DNA of 48,942 bases. Source: Bifidobacterium hapali (lineage in GTDB: Bacteria; Actinomycetota; Actinomycetes; Actinomycetales; Bifidobacteriaceae). This document shows, one piece after another, positions 16,775 through 26,852 of the stretch; position 1 is the first letter of the stretch, and each line of letters begins with the position of its first letter. The DNA is taken from contig NZ_MWWY01000044.1 in the NCBI RefSeq assembly GCF_002259755.1, forward strand, positions 1 to 48,942, given 5' to 3'. Position numbers and translations under genes: made by a program. A model generated the notes under the pieces. That model saw only the letters and a list, made by a program, of their open reading frames with translations. It had not been told where the DNA came from and made no database searches.

Positions 16775-19700
16775 TCAGTCGTCGTCGGATTGTTCCGGGA
16801 TACCGGAGCTCAACTCGGCAAGGATTTCCTGTTCTGTTTTCGCATGTGCATGTAGCTCACGCGTTCCCTCATTGGGTTCACTCAGATAGTAGAGGGTGGC
16901 ATCGATACTGTCTAACGGCACGTGTTCGACGTTCGCTAATAACAGTCGATACCAGTCAAGTTGCACAAGTTTGTTGGCAATATCCTCCGATGTATGAGGT
17001 CGTTTTCCTGTCTTCCAATCTACAATAACGTATTGTTTGGTCGTATCAGATTCGTCAAGTCCACCGTAAAAAACCGCATCAAGTTTGCCGTTGACAATGG
17101 TTCCATCTGGCAGAGCGACGACGATTTGCCGCTCAGCCCACGCTGGTCGTCGGCTCGCCCACGGTGATGTTGCGAGGCGGCGTTTCCACAATGCTACATG
17201 GCGTTCTTTGGCGGTGCTGGGGTTGGCACGTATTGTGTTCTCTTGTTCGACTAGTTCGGCAAGCATAGTTTCACGAGTCGGCGGTATGGCTGCGGATGCG
17301 ATGATGTTGTCCGAATTGTCTGCATTATCTGCCGATAAGTTACGTATATCCGTGCCGATAGTTTCGCCGCCGAATTCGTCATATGCTCTGATAAATTGTT
17401 CTGCCCACGCATGGAGCAACGTGCCAGCTTCAGCTGCGGGCGGTGCTACATGCGGAATTGGACGGATGAGTCCTCGCCATATGATGCGCGCGTCTCGTGG
17501 AGAGATCTGGCCAGCTCTGGTTTGTAATGCGGTGACTGACTGCCGGCCTCGCGCAAGGATCTGGCTTGCTTTGCGGCGCACATGATCGTCAAGTTCTGTG
17601 TCATCGTACGACTGCGGCATCAAGTCAGGATCGGACGTGAGCATGAGTGCACGAGCCAGTAATGAGTCACGCGAGTCTGTATTGACACTGTTATTGTCAT
17701 TGGTACTGTCGGCATGTTTCGGCAACTGGTCACTGGCTGACGACGTATCAGTTGACTGTTCCAATTCGTTCATACCAGCACAGATCCGTTTCATAACGCC
17801 GTGGGATAGCGTTGCTGGCCATGACAGTGTACCGTCCGAAACTTGCTGATTAAGCTCACTACGCCACGCTTGTTCAACAACTGCTTGTTCATATGCGAAG
17901 GCTTGGTCGCCGACGAAGAAACCGTCAGGTCGCGCTACGCCTGCTGATTGCAAAGTGATGATGTCATGGTCGTCATGTGCTGATTCTTCACCCGTTGACG
18001 GTGTCTCATTCGTCTTGTCCCTGCCTTCAATAGCGTGTTCATTATCACCGTCGGCAGTTACGCGATCGGCATGATTGCCCAGTGATTCGTAGAGTTCACT
18101 CCAGAATACTGATGGTTTAGCCGCAACAGGTTTGCGACCACTTGTATTCAGCAACACATTGGGATCGCGGCTCTCCGTGTTATATCGACTGTAGGTTATG
18201 AGTGCATCATGTCGCGCACGAGTGAGGGCAACATAGGCAAGACGACGTTCATCCGCGAGTAGACGACGACCGTATTCTTCTTCCTGTGTTAAATACCAGT
18301 CGTCTGGATTGGAATCTTCCATACCATCGCCGATATCTTTACCGCGCATGTCTCCGTAAATCTCATCATCGATAACTTCAACATCGTCAAGCAGGGCAAG
18401 CCCGTCAGTCGCGTTTTGTGACGACGAATGTGCGTCGTGTGGGAATCTCGGCAAAATACCAGCGTCCACACGTACCGGCGCGGGTACTGCGGATTCATCG
18501 TCTAGCCATGTGGTCACACTCGTCTGATATTCGGGCGGCGACCATCGACCTGAAACTGGTGAATAACCACCCGAATGTTGTTCATCAACTGCAATATGCA
18601 GGCCGCTCTGATTGCTGGGGAATGAGCCGGCAGCCATGCCGACGACGGCCACCGCATCCCATTCCAATCCTTTAGACTGGTGGATGGTCATGAGTACGAC
18701 GTCAGCCGGAGTGTCTGGTATTACAGCAGTGTCTTCTTCGATACGATCCATTGAGTCGAGCCATGCGATAAATCCTCGCAATGTTGGTGACTGTCCTTCA
18801 AGTGTTTCTTTCGTATACGTATCAACCAAAGTAAGGAGGGTATCGATACCAACGCGCGCTAATACTGGCGTAGTTGAAGAAGACGAGGCATCCGGATGCA
18901 TGATTGACTGTGCGACAATCAGATCAATATCAAGATTGAGCGCTCGCACTGCAGTTTCGATCACCTCGACAAGCGCATGATTAGCTACTGCTTGCACTTC
19001 TTGCAACGCACGGCCTGCGCGCAAGATTATTGCAGCCGAGCGATCGTCAATCGACGTGTCAGCATCAAGCAAGCGTGCTAAATCTTTACGCAACAGTACA
19101 TCTGCAAGATAGATAGCATGCGGCACCTGATCTCGATATGCGCGCACAATTGCGGCCTGTTCTCGTGCGATCTTGCTATCGATCGCAGTGTCAATCGCAT
19201 CGTCATCGTGCTGCTTTGGTGTTACAAGGCCCGCTTCAACAAGCGACCGATACCGGTACTGGTCGTCCAATCGACTCGCTAACCCAGCTAACGCAGCTAG
19301 TGCGTCAGCCCCGAGTGCAAACCGTGGCGTAGCGAGCAGACGCATCAGTGACGCACTGTCGGTACGATCAGCCACCACATGCAGTAATGCGAGTATGTCA
19401 CGAATTTCTGGCCGTTCGAGAAGCGCTGCTCTACCGACTACTAGTGTGGTAAGCCCGGCACGTTCTAGACCTTGCGCAAACTGTGCCATGTGGGTTTTGC
19501 TGCGCATCAGTACAGCAACGTGCGTTCGATGGTCTTCCGTCGACGTTCTGGTTTCGGGCGTCTTTTGACTATCTTGTCCATCGACTTCGGCGTTATTTTT
19601 GCGATATCGGCGAATCGCCTGCCGTGCAAACCTTGCTACCGCATCGACTTCTTGCCCGAACGTGTCAAATCCGAGCACGCCAATCGTACCGACATCAGCA

Positions 19701-21091
19701 GTGTCAAGAGCTGATAATTCGTTCACTTCAACTTCATGCATGAGTGAGCTACTCTGCCGCGATGAGGGAAGTCGCAACGGCAATGTCAGATTGTTAGCAG
19801 CTTCGAGCACGATACGCGAGTTACGACGAGTTACACTCAACGGGTAAGGTTTCACGTCCGCAGGCATGTCGAAATCTCGCTGGAACATGCGGAATGCGCC
19901 AGGACTTGCGCCTCGCCATGCGTAAATCGACTGGAATGGGTCACCAACAGCATTAACATGCGCGTACGAATCGGTGACTGGTCGTTTAAGAGAACGCGCC
20001 AGCAGATGTTGTGGTACACCGTCATGTTGCGTGTGCTGCGATAGTGCAGTAACACTGTGTGATGCGGCCGATGTCACCGATGTGACAGTGTCGGTATTCT
20101 GCGACGGGTGGAATAATGCCGCGATAAGCATGGCTTGCGTGGTTGACGTATCCTGATACTCGTCAAGCAACACGTGAGAGTATCGCCGCCGATACGTTTG
20201 CGAGATCGATGGGAATCGAGACACCAGCTGGTAGGCAGCAACAGTAAAATCACTGAATTCTGCCATATTCTGTCGCCGTTTCTCGCGCTCATACTCCGCT
20301 ACTAAATCGAGAAGTACATCACGACGCTGAGCAACATCACGTAACCTATCACATCGCCATACGCACAATTCATGTAGTTGTGCTCGATACTCGTCTTGTT
20401 TCACTGCATAGGAAGCATCCGAATCTTTGCGAGCGCGAGTGGGAGCTTTCGCTTTCGGTATCTCTTGCGGCACGGGTTGTTCACCGATCGCAGTATCGAG
20501 CCGTTGTATGAAATCCGCATCCCACTGTCGGATACGAGCGATGGCTTCATCTACGCTCGAGACATCCGCACCGATCATTGCATTGCCGATCGCATGTGAC
20601 AGTCCAAGCATATGGTCAACTACGGTATTAAACGACCCGAAATCACGCGAGAGTAACGATTCAGTATGCCGACCGATTACCGAAGCAGCCAGTGTCATCG
20701 CTCCTGCTTCGCTTAACGGTTGCGTCTCGCGATCAAAACCGACCAGCAGACCATACTGTCGCACAATCGATTGAAAAAACGCATCATACGTGGATATCTC
20801 AGGTTTGAGAAACATTCGCCGCGCATGTGTGGCACTGGTCCGATCGGTCAGTTCATCACGCTCGCTTATTGCAGCAGATACTCGTGTGAGTAGTTCGGAT
20901 GCGGCTTTGCGCGTGAATGTTAAGCCGAGAATGCGTTCTGGCGGCACGCCTTCTGCGATGAGATTGATGATACGACGTGTCATCGTGTAGGTTTTGCCAC
21001 TTCCAGCACCGGCAACGACGAGTACATCATCGTCGGCTGGCGCGTGAATAACCTTCGCCTGTTCTGGACTGTCAGTAATACGAATGCTCAT
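16775..21091 (-). CDS. adnB: UvrD/RecB-like helicase-nuclease, AdnB type
   Basis: AdnB is the main motor of the actinobacterial AdnAB complex, which resects double-strand ends for recombination. The protein has 1438 residues. It begins with Walker A GAGSGKTYT (about 27-35) and LGLTFTRKAA; then LLDEYQDTS (motif II), GDPFQSIYAWRGA (motif III), VVLMTIHQSKGLEWDAV (motif V) and YVALTRARHDALITYS (motif VI). The RecB-type nuclease motif VIVDWKTGK is near residue 1360. All helicase motifs look intact. Several long acidic, Ser/Thr-rich stretches (for example residues about 880-930 and 1000-1060) make it longer than mycobacterial AdnB (about 1100). GAGG stands ahead of ATG 21091, which overlaps the adnA stop by 4 bases. 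Confidence 0.92.
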   Translation of the reverse strand: MSIRITDSPEQAKVIHAPADDDVLVVAGAGSGKTYTMTRRIINLIAEGVPPERILGLTFTRKAASELLTRVSAAISERDELTDRTSATHARRMFLKPEISTYDAFFQSIVRQYGLLVGFDRETQPLSEAGAMTLAASVIGRHTESLLSRDFGSFNTVVDHMLGLSHAIGNAMIGADVSSVDEAIARIRQWDADFIQRLDTAIGEQPVPQEIPKAKAPTRARKDSDASYAVKQDEYRAQLHELCVWRCDRLRDVAQRRDVLLDLVAEYEREKRRQNMAEFSDFTVAAYQLVSRFPSISQTYRRRYSHVLLDEYQDTSTTQAMLIAALFHPSQNTDTVTSVTSAASHSVTALSQHTQHDGVPQHLLARSLKRPVTDSYAHVNAVGDPFQSIYAWRGASPGAFRMFQRDFDMPADVKPYPLSVTRRNSRIVLEAANNLTLPLRLPSSRQSSSLMHEVEVNELSALDTADVGTIGVLGFDTFGQEVDAVARFARQAIRRYRKNNAEVDGQDSQKTPETRTSTEDHRTHVAVLMRSKTHMAQFAQGLERAGLTTLVVGRAALLERPEIRDILALLHVVADRTDSASLMRLLATPRFALGADALAALAGLASRLDDQYRYRSLVEAGLVTPKQHDDDAIDTAIDSKIAREQAAIVRAYRDQVPHAIYLADVLLRKDLARLLDADTSIDDRSAAIILRAGRALQEVQAVANHALVEVIETAVRALNLDIDLIVAQSIMHPDASSSSTTPVLARVGIDTLLTLVDTYTKETLEGQSPTLRGFIAWLDSMDRIEEDTAVIPDTPADVVLMTIHQSKGLEWDAVAVVGMAAGSFPSNQSGLHIAVDEQHSGGYSPVSGRWSPPEYQTSVTTWLDDESAVPAPVRVDAGILPRFPHDAHSSSQNATDGLALLDDVEVIDDEIYGDMRGKDIGDGMEDSNPDDWYLTQEEEYGRRLLADERRLAYVALTRARHDALITYSRYNTESRDPNVLLNTSGRKPVAAKPSVFWSELYESLGNHADRVTADGDNEHAIEGRDKTNETPSTGEESAHDDHDIITLQSAGVARPDGFFVGDQAFAYEQAVVEQAWRSELNQQVSDGTLSWPATLSHGVMKRICAGMNELEQSTDTSSASDQLPKHADSTNDNNSVNTDSRDSLLARALMLTSDPDLMPQSYDDTELDDHVRRKASQILARGRQSVTALQTRAGQISPRDARIIWRGLIRPIPHVAPPAAEAGTLLHAWAEQFIRAYDEFGGETIGTDIRNLSADNADNSDNIIASAAIPPTRETMLAELVEQENTIRANPSTAKERHVALWKRRLATSPWASRRPAWAERQIVVALPDGTIVNGKLDAVFYGGLDESDTTKQYVIVDWKTGKRPHTSEDIANKLVQLDWYRLLLANVEHVPLDSIDATLYYLSEPNEGTRELHAHAKTEQEILAELSSGIPEQSDDD

Positions 21092-24000
21092 GCTTGCCTC
21101 GTCTCGAATATGGTGTCAATCTGGCCAGCACATGCCGGGCATACTGTCGTCATACGACACTTACGAACATGAGACGGCAACGGGTGAGCTTCTAGGACAC
21201 GCGATTGGCTTGCTGCAGTCGCATACCATACGCGGGCAATCATCGTAAGCGCCCACACCGCCTGCGTGCCGCGCAAATTCAGTAATGATTGCCATGTTGA
21301 CTCTCGTACACCGTCCGGCGGCGTGTCAGGTAAATCGGGTACGTCCAGCACCTTGGACGGCTGATTGTAGCCTCTGCGAGGCATGAATACTGTGTTATTC
21401 AGTCCTTGACCTGTGAACAGCGATGGTTGGAATAAACTTTCCTGACCGTAACTTTTTGCAGGAGCATCATTGTATGCAACATGGAACAAGGCACTCTGGG
21501 CAATAGTCGGCATATGTCCGGATGCAAGACCTGTGTTCGGCTCATGTTCTGGGAACGCGAGAGCAAGCTGATAACATACGAGCTGCAAATCGTTGACGAT
21601 GTCTTTCACTGATGGCACGCTGCCTGTCTTGTAATCGATCAAACGAACCGTCTCACAGCCGTTCGGCAGTATTCGTCGCTCTAGTCGATCCATACGCCCG
21701 GATAAACGGATGGTGAGATGTTCATCCATTGCTTCAGGCCAGCCGCCAACGAGAGAGCCCATGATCGCAATGAGTTCACTGCGACTCATCGATTCGATGC
21801 CATCTGTAGCCAAACAAGCGGCAAGAATATCGTTACTGTCAAACCGGGCGGTAAATGTTCGCTCGCATTCGGCCTCTTGCAGAGTGCCTACAGTGAAATT
21901 CGTATGATTGCCCGCCGGATATTCGTCCATGTTTGACATGACAAAATAGTGGGCAATCATGTCAAGTATCGCGTCTGCGGAAGCATCTTTACGTGCTGCA
22001 TCATATTGTTGCTTCGGGTCAGAGACAGACAACGGACCGCTTAACTCGTGATAAATATCCAACATACGGGCGTGAATTGCTGCCACACGCGATTCAATCG
22101 GCTGATCTGCGAATGCATTTGGCAAGTCAAGGCCCTCTTCGCTGGCCTGTTGCGCGACAGCGTGAATGAGTGAACCAAATGATGCTTGCACACTGCTAGC
22201 GCGAGGACCATAGAACCGTCGAGACAACATCCAGCATATTGGACATGCCCAGATTGCGTCCACATCAGACGGCGACAGAGTAACCACTGACGAAGTATCG
22301 CCGGTATTGCGATAGTGCGTGTGACCTTGAGTCAGATCAACCGTATGCTGCTCAGCTTCACACGTACGAAGTTCGTCGCCAAGTGCTGGTGTGTGATGTT
22401 CGTTATCTTCATCTTGGCCGTCGCTTACAAACGGCCATTGCTGCGGGTCTGCTGCGCTGACGCCGCGAGAGCGAAGTAGTCGCAACGCGGCGATTGCATC
22501 AGCCCATTGAGGAGAATCTTGTGGTTGAGTAACGAGTATCGTACGGGCAGCAGCAACTAATCCACGTACCGTGCCGTCTAATCCGTTGAACCGATCAGCA
22601 TCTGCAAGTGGAGTATACCCTCTTTGTTGGGGATCTGCTTGTGCGCTGCGGTTGAAACGCTCTGGCAGATACACGTAGAGGAAATCTGAAGGCGCTGTAT
22701 CGTCGTCGTATACTGCGCTTAACGTCACTCTCCGTGCGCGAGTCAGCGCCACAAGCAAACTCTTCTGTTCAGAAGCTAGCACCGCGTCGATTGCAGGATC
22801 AAGGGCTGTGTCAGCACCGTCAAAAATACGGCCGAATAGCACCACATTCGTCAAGTCTTCACCGCCAAACATGGTATTACGCGGTGTCAGATTCGGCCAT
22901 ACGTCTTGCTGCAGTGCTGGAATCCATACTTGTTTCCAATGTCGTCCAGCAGCTCCAGCCGGTGTGGTTAAGGTGACAGCCTGATCAATAGGGGCGAGAC
23001 GTGCTAGGGAGTCAGCTTCAATACGCATGTCTCGAATTTGATTGACAAAACTGTGCCAGTCATGTGCAGCAGTTGAACCAGAAGCGTAGTCAAACAGGCG
23101 CATTGCAGCGTCCAACCGGTCATTAGCTGTTCTGCCTTCATCCGTGTTATACAACGCCTCACGCTGCCAACGATGCGCAACGCCGCACGCATCCCATGCG
23201 AGCGCCAACGCATATTGCGGTTCGTTAGATGGCAGGCTCTCTAATCCTTGTGCGACTTTGGATACAAGAGTCCACAAGCGTGAAAACGCTTGCGCGTGCG
23301 GATCGTCACCACATATGGCTTCAATCGAAGCCAATACTGTATCAGTCGCGTCAAATTCGAGGAGCAGATACAGTGCGTTCGTGCCAAACAGCAGGTTATC
23401 ACCGGCCGATGTAGCCTCATCAATGAGCGAATCATCGCGTTCTACAAGCACACCAGCTCGTGCCTGAAGTATAGCGTCATGCCACTGATTCCAGCGTTCA
23501 ATAAGCGCGCGCAATGCAGAAGCACCATTGTGATGAAGATCAGTGTCTGTAAGATCATTCGCATCGTTGTATATAACCGATGCTAATGATTCGAGCGCGT
23601 TCATAGCAGATTCTACGTTAGCTAATATTGCTGGACGTCCCTCATGATTGCGACTCGCGCCAATACTGATGAGCGGACTCGACATAAGCATGCTGACGCG
23701 TGAGCGGACAAACAGTGCTATAGCGCTCAAACTCATCGGCATCTCAGCTGGCATATTGTGGCGTAACTGTGCCAGTTCAAGAAGTGCAAACAATCCTTGA
23801 ACGAACGACTCATCGCGCAATGGTCGAGTCACCGACGAGTATCGTACTGGCACACCGTCGCGGCGCAATCGTTCACCGAACGCACGTACCGTTGCATTAT
23901 CGTGAGCGATAACAGCCATATCATTCCACGCATCACCCTGCGTAAGATGCGCTTGTTTGATATGCCATACGATATCATCGAGTTCCTCTGCCTCACTTCG

Positions 24001-25326
24001 ATACAACCGTGTAAGCAAACTGTCGTCTTCAAGTATCGCGTTATCGTTGTCCAATGTGCGTATTGGCAAACTATTCGGCAGTTGTGGCAGTTTACCGGGA
24101 CGAGATGGCAACGGCGTATCGCTATCCGCGGATGAACGGATAGAGAGTGATACGCGGGATGCTATTAACTCCCGATACGTGTAAGCCGAATGCTCACCAT
24201 CGCGCTCATCAAGCGAGACATTGACTTGACTGTTATCAGGATGCCTATCAACCGTTTCAATACGCAATGTTCGCGCATCAAATCTGTGGATGATCTGTGC
24301 AAATACATACTCAGGATATGATCCACGGAACGTTTGCACCGCCTCGTCAGGATTGCCAACCAATACCAACGGCACTTTTTGCTCATGTAACGCTTCTAAG
24401 AATGACAATCCAGCTAATGTCAGATCTTGAACATCGTCAACAACTACCATGCGAGGCAGTTCGTCAGCGTTGGCCTGACGTACCGCTTCCACGCCTTCAA
24501 TGAGCAGTCGAGATGAATCGAGTCGAAACTCATTGCCAGGCATCTGACGAATAGCGTCCATGTACTGCTTTCTGAGCGCAAAGGCAAGCCGCCACTGTAC
24601 GCGTAGCCGCTCGACATGCGCCGACCATTCGCCGAGTGTGGCTAATACGCTCGACTCATCCTCATCATGCACACCCAGCTCATTCATGCGCGCAATCATG
24701 TCACGCAGCTGCACGACAAATGCACCACTTACCGTGCGGCTAGCATCGCCAGATACTCGCTGTTCTCGCGTATCACCATTCTCAGAGGCGAGTACACTAC
24801 ACCAATCGTCTAAGCCGAAATAGTCGCGTAACAGCAGACACGTTTCGCAGGTATCGCCTGCCTTATCGTGTGTTACGTGTGCTTCGACTACACGATGCAG
24901 TAACGCGTCCTGCTCCGCTCCGTTAACGAGCTTAGGCATTGGCTCGCCTAAACGTTTGCGAACTGTCGTAACGAGTTGGAATGCTACAGCAGACAGCGTG
25001 GTTACCGGCCGAGTACGTGAGAGCGAACCGATGCGACGAATTGCCTCATCGGCAAGCAAATCAGCCGTATGACGATCCGAAACCGTCATCACCGAGGACA
25101 TTCCGCCTTCAACGCGCAATCCAGCCATTAACACGTCAAAAGCAAATGAGGTTTTGCCACATCCTGGGGCGCCGCAGGCAAGTAGTGCACCGGAATCTGC
25201 CAGCAACGACGCCAGAGCATCCTTGAGCGTCACGATCGCGTCATCGCGTCGCATATCGTCATGCAGCTCGTAACAGGAGCGCTCAGGCTTGGTCCCAGTC
25301 ATGTCATCCAGCGTAAAGAGAACCAT
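21088..25326 (-). CDS. adnA: ATP-dependent helicase-nuclease, AdnA type
   Basis: AdnA is the partner of AdnB in end resection. The protein has 1412 residues. Walker A GAPGCGKTS is near residue 50; MVVVDDVQDLTLAGL is motif II with D-D-V-Q instead of D-E-x-Q; SLLVALTRARRVTLS is motif VI. The nuclease motif RLIDYKTGS is near residue 1230. Cys in WACPICW and in CRMTTVCPAC at the C terminus could hold an iron-sulfur cluster as in AdnA/AddB proteins. Mycobacterial AdnA is about 1050 residues, so this one is larger. It leads the adnA-adnB operon, with a LexA-like box about 80 bases upstream. Confidence 0.9.
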   Translation of the reverse strand: MVLFTLDDMTGTKPERSCYELHDDMRRDDAIVTLKDALASLLADSGALLACGAPGCGKTSFAFDVLMAGLRVEGGMSSVMTVSDRHTADLLADEAIRRIGSLSRTRPVTTLSAVAFQLVTTVRKRLGEPMPKLVNGAEQDALLHRVVEAHVTHDKAGDTCETCLLLRDYFGLDDWCSVLASENGDTREQRVSGDASRTVSGAFVVQLRDMIARMNELGVHDEDESSVLATLGEWSAHVERLRVQWRLAFALRKQYMDAIRQMPGNEFRLDSSRLLIEGVEAVRQANADELPRMVVVDDVQDLTLAGLSFLEALHEQKVPLVLVGNPDEAVQTFRGSYPEYVFAQIIHRFDARTLRIETVDRHPDNSQVNVSLDERDGEHSAYTYRELIASRVSLSIRSSADSDTPLPSRPGKLPQLPNSLPIRTLDNDNAILEDDSLLTRLYRSEAEELDDIVWHIKQAHLTQGDAWNDMAVIAHDNATVRAFGERLRRDGVPVRYSSVTRPLRDESFVQGLFALLELAQLRHNMPAEMPMSLSAIALFVRSRVSMLMSSPLISIGASRNHEGRPAILANVESAMNALESLASVIYNDANDLTDTDLHHNGASALRALIERWNQWHDAILQARAGVLVERDDSLIDEATSAGDNLLFGTNALYLLLEFDATDTVLASIEAICGDDPHAQAFSRLWTLVSKVAQGLESLPSNEPQYALALAWDACGVAHRWQREALYNTDEGRTANDRLDAAMRLFDYASGSTAAHDWHSFVNQIRDMRIEADSLARLAPIDQAVTLTTPAGAAGRHWKQVWIPALQQDVWPNLTPRNTMFGGEDLTNVVLFGRIFDGADTALDPAIDAVLASEQKSLLVALTRARRVTLSAVYDDDTAPSDFLYVYLPERFNRSAQADPQQRGYTPLADADRFNGLDGTVRGLVAAARTILVTQPQDSPQWADAIAALRLLRSRGVSAADPQQWPFVSDGQDEDNEHHTPALGDELRTCEAEQHTVDLTQGHTHYRNTGDTSSVVTLSPSDVDAIWACPICWMLSRRFYGPRASSVQASFGSLIHAVAQQASEEGLDLPNAFADQPIESRVAAIHARMLDIYHELSGPLSVSDPKQQYDAARKDASADAILDMIAHYFVMSNMDEYPAGNHTNFTVGTLQEAECERTFTARFDSNDILAACLATDGIESMSRSELIAIMGSLVGGWPEAMDEHLTIRLSGRMDRLERRILPNGCETVRLIDYKTGSVPSVKDIVNDLQLVCYQLALAFPEHEPNTGLASGHMPTIAQSALFHVAYNDAPAKSYGQESLFQPSLFTGQGLNNTVFMPRRGYNQPSKVLDVPDLPDTPPDGVRESTWQSLLNLRGTQAVWALTMIARVWYATAASQSRVLEAHPLPSHVRKCRMTTVCPACAGQIDTIFETRQA

Positions 25327-25382
25327 GCCCGGCTTGTCTCATACAGGTCCAGTAAGCCATTGCAGATCAGGCATATTGTCGA

Positions 25383-25402
25383 CGTGTCGCAGTCACGACA
25401 CG
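25383..25402. promoter_or_regulatory. Inverted repeat in the adnA upstream region
   Basis: CGTGTCG (25383-25389) and CGACACG (25396-25402) form a perfect 7-bp inverted repeat with a 6-base centre, between the LexA-like box and the adnA start. It may be an operator or a leader hairpin. Confidence 0.4.
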
Positions 25403-25406
25403 CCGA

Positions 25407-25422
25407 TCGAAAATTCGTTCGA
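25407..25422. promoter_or_regulatory. LexA (SOS) box upstream of adnA
   Basis: TCGAAAATTCGTTCGA matches the actinobacterial SOS consensus TCGAAC-N4-GTTCGA at all but one defined base. It stands 81 bases before the adnA start in the region divergent to the kinase gene. LexA binding there would place end-resection under DNA-damage control. The other 300 bases of this region (25327-25658) hold an inverted repeat at 25383 and a lone DnaA-box-like TTATCCACA at 25505-25513. Confidence 0.65.
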
Positions 25423-25658
25423 ATAATTATTACCTTGCATCACGGCTTCACATAATCATTACAAGCCCGGATTTCCAACGTTTTGCGCCTTTATGCACCT
25501 CGAGTTATCCACATTATTTCACACACAATTTCTTCACATCCCCGGTTTTTCAACGATCTTCGACCGTTCGACCACATACCCCAAATACCAGTAGACAAGG
25601 TCGCGTAATCGTGTATGCTCGCACCCACTCATGATCACATTCGACTTGGGAGACAACG

Positions 25659-26852
25659 ATGCATCACATCACAGAACCCAACGCATTACCTGTGCCGCAG
25701 GTGCCTGACTGTGTGTTCATTCGCATGCTCGGCTCGGGTGCAGCCGCCAACGTGTACCTGTTTCGTCATGTCCAACAGCATCGTGATCTGGCCGTAAAGG
25801 TTTCTCATCAGCCTCTTCACTATCAAGATCAACAACGATTCCAATCGGAAGCAAAAGCACTAACAGCACTGTCAGCGCATCCGCACATCCTCACCATCCA
25901 CGGCTCATTCGTGGATGCTTGTGGACGTGGTTGTCTACTGCTCGATTATGCAACAAACGGATCTTGTCAAGATCTGATTCGTCACCAGCCCATGTCAGTT
26001 ATGCGAACGCTTGATATCGGCATCCAGCTCGCCGACGCCTTATCGTTCGCACACAGGCAAGGTTTTGTCCATCGCGATGTCAAACCATCTAATGTGTTGC
26101 TTGACGCGCATGGGCTACCATTACTTGCCGATTTTGGCATCTGCGCGCATTTGTATCAGACCTCGGTTATCACCGGGCACTCACCACTGTGGTCTGCACC
26201 AGAAGTACTCGCTGGGTTAAGTGGCGGCAATGACATGTCCGATATGTACTCGATGGGAGCCACACTAGCAGCACTACTGACTGGTATGCCTCCCGAACGA
26301 TGCGATCTTGATACTTACGATTTGCCCGCTGACCTCGTGCGTATACTTCGTCGCTTGATGGCGCACCATCCTGATGACCGCTATGGTTCAATGCGCGAAT
26401 GCATGCACACATTGCAGGAGGTTCAGTATCGTCTTATACACGAAGCAGAGCCACATGCACTACCAGCCCCATCGGATTTGCCGTCAGGCCCAACCGTTTC
26501 CATAATGGCTTCTTCCTCAAGCCAACCATATACACGTACACCATCAGCACATCCGAAGCCCGTTACACCCTTACGCCGTATCCGCAGATCACATATACAT
26601 CCATCACTACACACACTGCTAGCAATCATCATCGCAGCTGCATTACTCGCAGCTCTATTGGCAGCAATGCTTTTATGGCACGGCAGTGAAACTGTCGATA
26701 CCGACATGCTCGGCGTGGTAAATGACAACAACCGACATATGCCACCACCTGAGGTGGCCTCAACGCAGCCAAACCGTCACTTCAAACATGAGGATGCTAC
26801 AGCAATAGCGAACTCACCGGCTGCAACGTGCGAGGCAGGAGTCTCATCATGA
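25659..26852 (+). CDS. pkb2: Membrane-anchored Ser/Thr protein kinase (Pkb2-like, PFNA cluster)
   Basis: The protein phosphorylates Ser/Thr residues of unknown targets. It has 397 residues: a kinase domain at about 20-265, a Pro/Ser-rich linker, one membrane segment (about 317-341) and a short outside tail without PASTA domains. Kinase motifs are all present: glycine loop LGSGAAANVY, Lys in LAVKVSH (about 46), catalytic HRDVKPSNVLL (about 136) and ADFGICAH (about 158). GGGAG stands upstream of ATG 25659. Its place ahead of an FN3 protein, MoxR ATPase, DUF58 and transglutaminase-like gene identifies the bifidobacterial PFNA cluster. The symbol is assigned by that synteny. Confidence 0.9.
   Translation: MHHITEPNALPVPQVPDCVFIRMLGSGAAANVYLFRHVQQHRDLAVKVSHQPLHYQDQQRFQSEAKALTALSAHPHILTIHGSFVDACGRGCLLLDYATNGSCQDLIRHQPMSVMRTLDIGIQLADALSFAHRQGFVHRDVKPSNVLLDAHGLPLLADFGICAHLYQTSVITGHSPLWSAPEVLAGLSGGNDMSDMYSMGATLAALLTGMPPERCDLDTYDLPADLVRILRRLMAHHPDDRYGSMRECMHTLQEVQYRLIHEAEPHALPAPSDLPSGPTVSIMASSSSQPYTRTPSAHPKPVTPLRRIRRSHIHPSLHTLLAIIIAAALLAALLAAMLLWHGSETVDTDMLGVVNDNNRHMPPPEVASTQPNRHFKHEDATAIANSPAATCEAGVSS

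Noticed and set aside
25505..25513. A perfect DnaA-box-like TTATCCACA, as part of a replication origin
   Set aside because: Only one box is present and no dnaA, dnaN or gyrase genes are nearby; the neighbourhood is not an origin.
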